Shown here in pieces: positions 5,474 through 5,886 of a stretch of DNA of 5,886 nucleotides. The translations under genes were made by a program, and so were the position numbers. The notes beneath the pieces were generated by a model. It saw only the letters and a list, made by a program, of their open reading frames with translations. It did no database searches and was not told where the DNA came from. Each line of letters opens with the position of its first letter. The stretch's first letter is position 1. This stretch comes from JANRKH01 sp964351245 (GTDB lineage: Bacteria; Pseudomonadota; Alphaproteobacteria; Rickettsiales; Rickettsiaceae): positions 1-5,886 of the forward strand of contig CAYGNF010000048.1 in NCBI GenBank assembly GCA_964351245.1, in the 5' to 3' direction.

Positions 5474-5540
5474 TTTATATATTAAGTAATAAGATTTTAT
5501 TAAAATAAATCTATAAATTAATGCTTATTAGAAGAAAATT

Positions 5541-5843
5541 ATGTCTAAAAATACACAACATATTCAGTATGTCTCAGAAGAGATTGTAGACGAATTTGCA
5601 GTATCTGAAGAGGAATTTCCACTACATTATGCAGCAAAACATGAAAATATCGATGAAATAAATTCAATAATCAATAATAAATTGATAGACATAAATGGCC
5701 TAGATCGCTCTAATTTCACTCCACTTCATCATGCGGCTTGGGGGGGTTGTACTGATGCAGCTAAAATACTTATAGAAAAAGGCGCAAGTATTCATTCTAA
5801 AGAGGGGATGGAAGCGCTAGATGGGATATTCATTGATTTATAG
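5541..5843 (+). CDS. Short ankyrin-repeat protein, probably truncated
   Basis: A 100-aa protein with an acidic N-terminus (1-24) and two ankyrin repeats. Repeat 1 is about residues 25-57 (FPLHYAAKHENIDEI, ending IDINGLD). Repeat 2 is about 58-88 (NFTPLHHAAWGGCTDAAKIL, then IEKGASIH). A third seems to start at GMEALD (89-94) and is cut by a TAG after DGIFIDL. Ankyrin repeats are protein-binding modules. In Rickettsiales such proteins are often, but not always, secreted to act on host proteins. No signal peptide or membrane segment is seen. The ATG start has only a weak purine-rich site (GAAGAA) upstream. Two repeats and a fragment are few for a stable ankyrin fold, so this is likely the 5' remnant of a longer gene. 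A genuine small protein is also possible. The window ends 43 bp later. Confidence 0.7.
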   Translation: MSKNTQHIQYVSEEIVDEFAVSEEEFPLHYAAKHENIDEINSIINNKLIDINGLDRSNFTPLHHAAWGGCTDAAKILIEKGASIHSKEGMEALDGIFIDL

Positions 5844-5886
5844 GGAGGTCTTGCGGCGAGATTTATAGTAGTGATGGAAGAATGGG

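Larger units (their letters stand above)
5134..5540. other. Non-coding, stem-loop-rich gap between rpsU and the ankyrin gene
   Basis: These 407 bp have no ORF or tRNA that I can support. They hold at least five inverted repeats: 5151-5173, 5192-5231, 5240-5265, 5367-5391 and 5452-5473. None is a classic GC stem plus T-tract, so the rpsU terminator is not obvious. The density of stems could reflect a structured RNA, remnants of palindromic elements, or chance in AT-rich DNA. The last ~80 bp before the ankyrin gene are almost pure A/T. They include TATAAA (5512-5517) as a possible -10 without a good -35. Confidence 0.55.

Noticed and set aside
1..5886. CRISPR array, insertion sequence or phage genes
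   Set aside because: No regularly spaced direct repeats, no transposase or phage protein, and no long terminal inverted repeats were seen.

Overview
The window looks like a piece of chromosome from an AT-rich, host-associated alphaproteobacterium of the order Rickettsiales. The evidence is strong A+T bias, a ribosomal protein bS21 of rickettsial type, an alphaproteobacterial-style ComEC without the C-terminal beta-lactamase domain, a compact DNA polymerase III delta-prime subunit, an ankyrin-repeat protein, and long non-coding gaps typical of reductive genomes. The KDO synthesis gene (kdsA) implies a lipopolysaccharide-type outer membrane. That argues against Anaplasmataceae and Orientia, which are known to lack this pathway. 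No genus is assigned.

Layout. The first ~4.8 kb is read leftwards (minus strand), in this order: comEC (4815 to 2869), a 386-bp gap, an unrecognised Asn/Pro-rich protein (2482 to 1904), a 274-bp gap, kdsA (1629 to 808) and holB (795 to 34). Only kdsA and holB are close enough to form a clear operon: the gap is 12 nt and the holB Shine-Dalgarno sequence abuts the kdsA stop codon. rpsU (4933-5133) diverges from comEC. It has a near-consensus promoter and a perfect Shine-Dalgarno sequence. A 407-bp non-coding stretch with at least five inverted repeats follows. The right edge carries a short, apparently truncated ankyrin-repeat gene (5541-5843).

Function. The four recognised housekeeping genes serve unrelated processes: replication clamp loading, LPS core synthesis, DNA transport and translation. 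This looks like a shuffled reduced genome rather than a single pathway. The two accessory genes are the ones with possible host-interaction roles: the Asn/Pro-rich protein with repeated G-[F/Y]-x-T-P motifs, and the ankyrin protein. The first has an inverted repeat sitting over its predicted promoter, which suggests regulated expression.

No clearly new multi-gene system is visible. The best leads are the repeat-motif orphan protein with its putative operator, and the stem-loop-rich region after rpsU.
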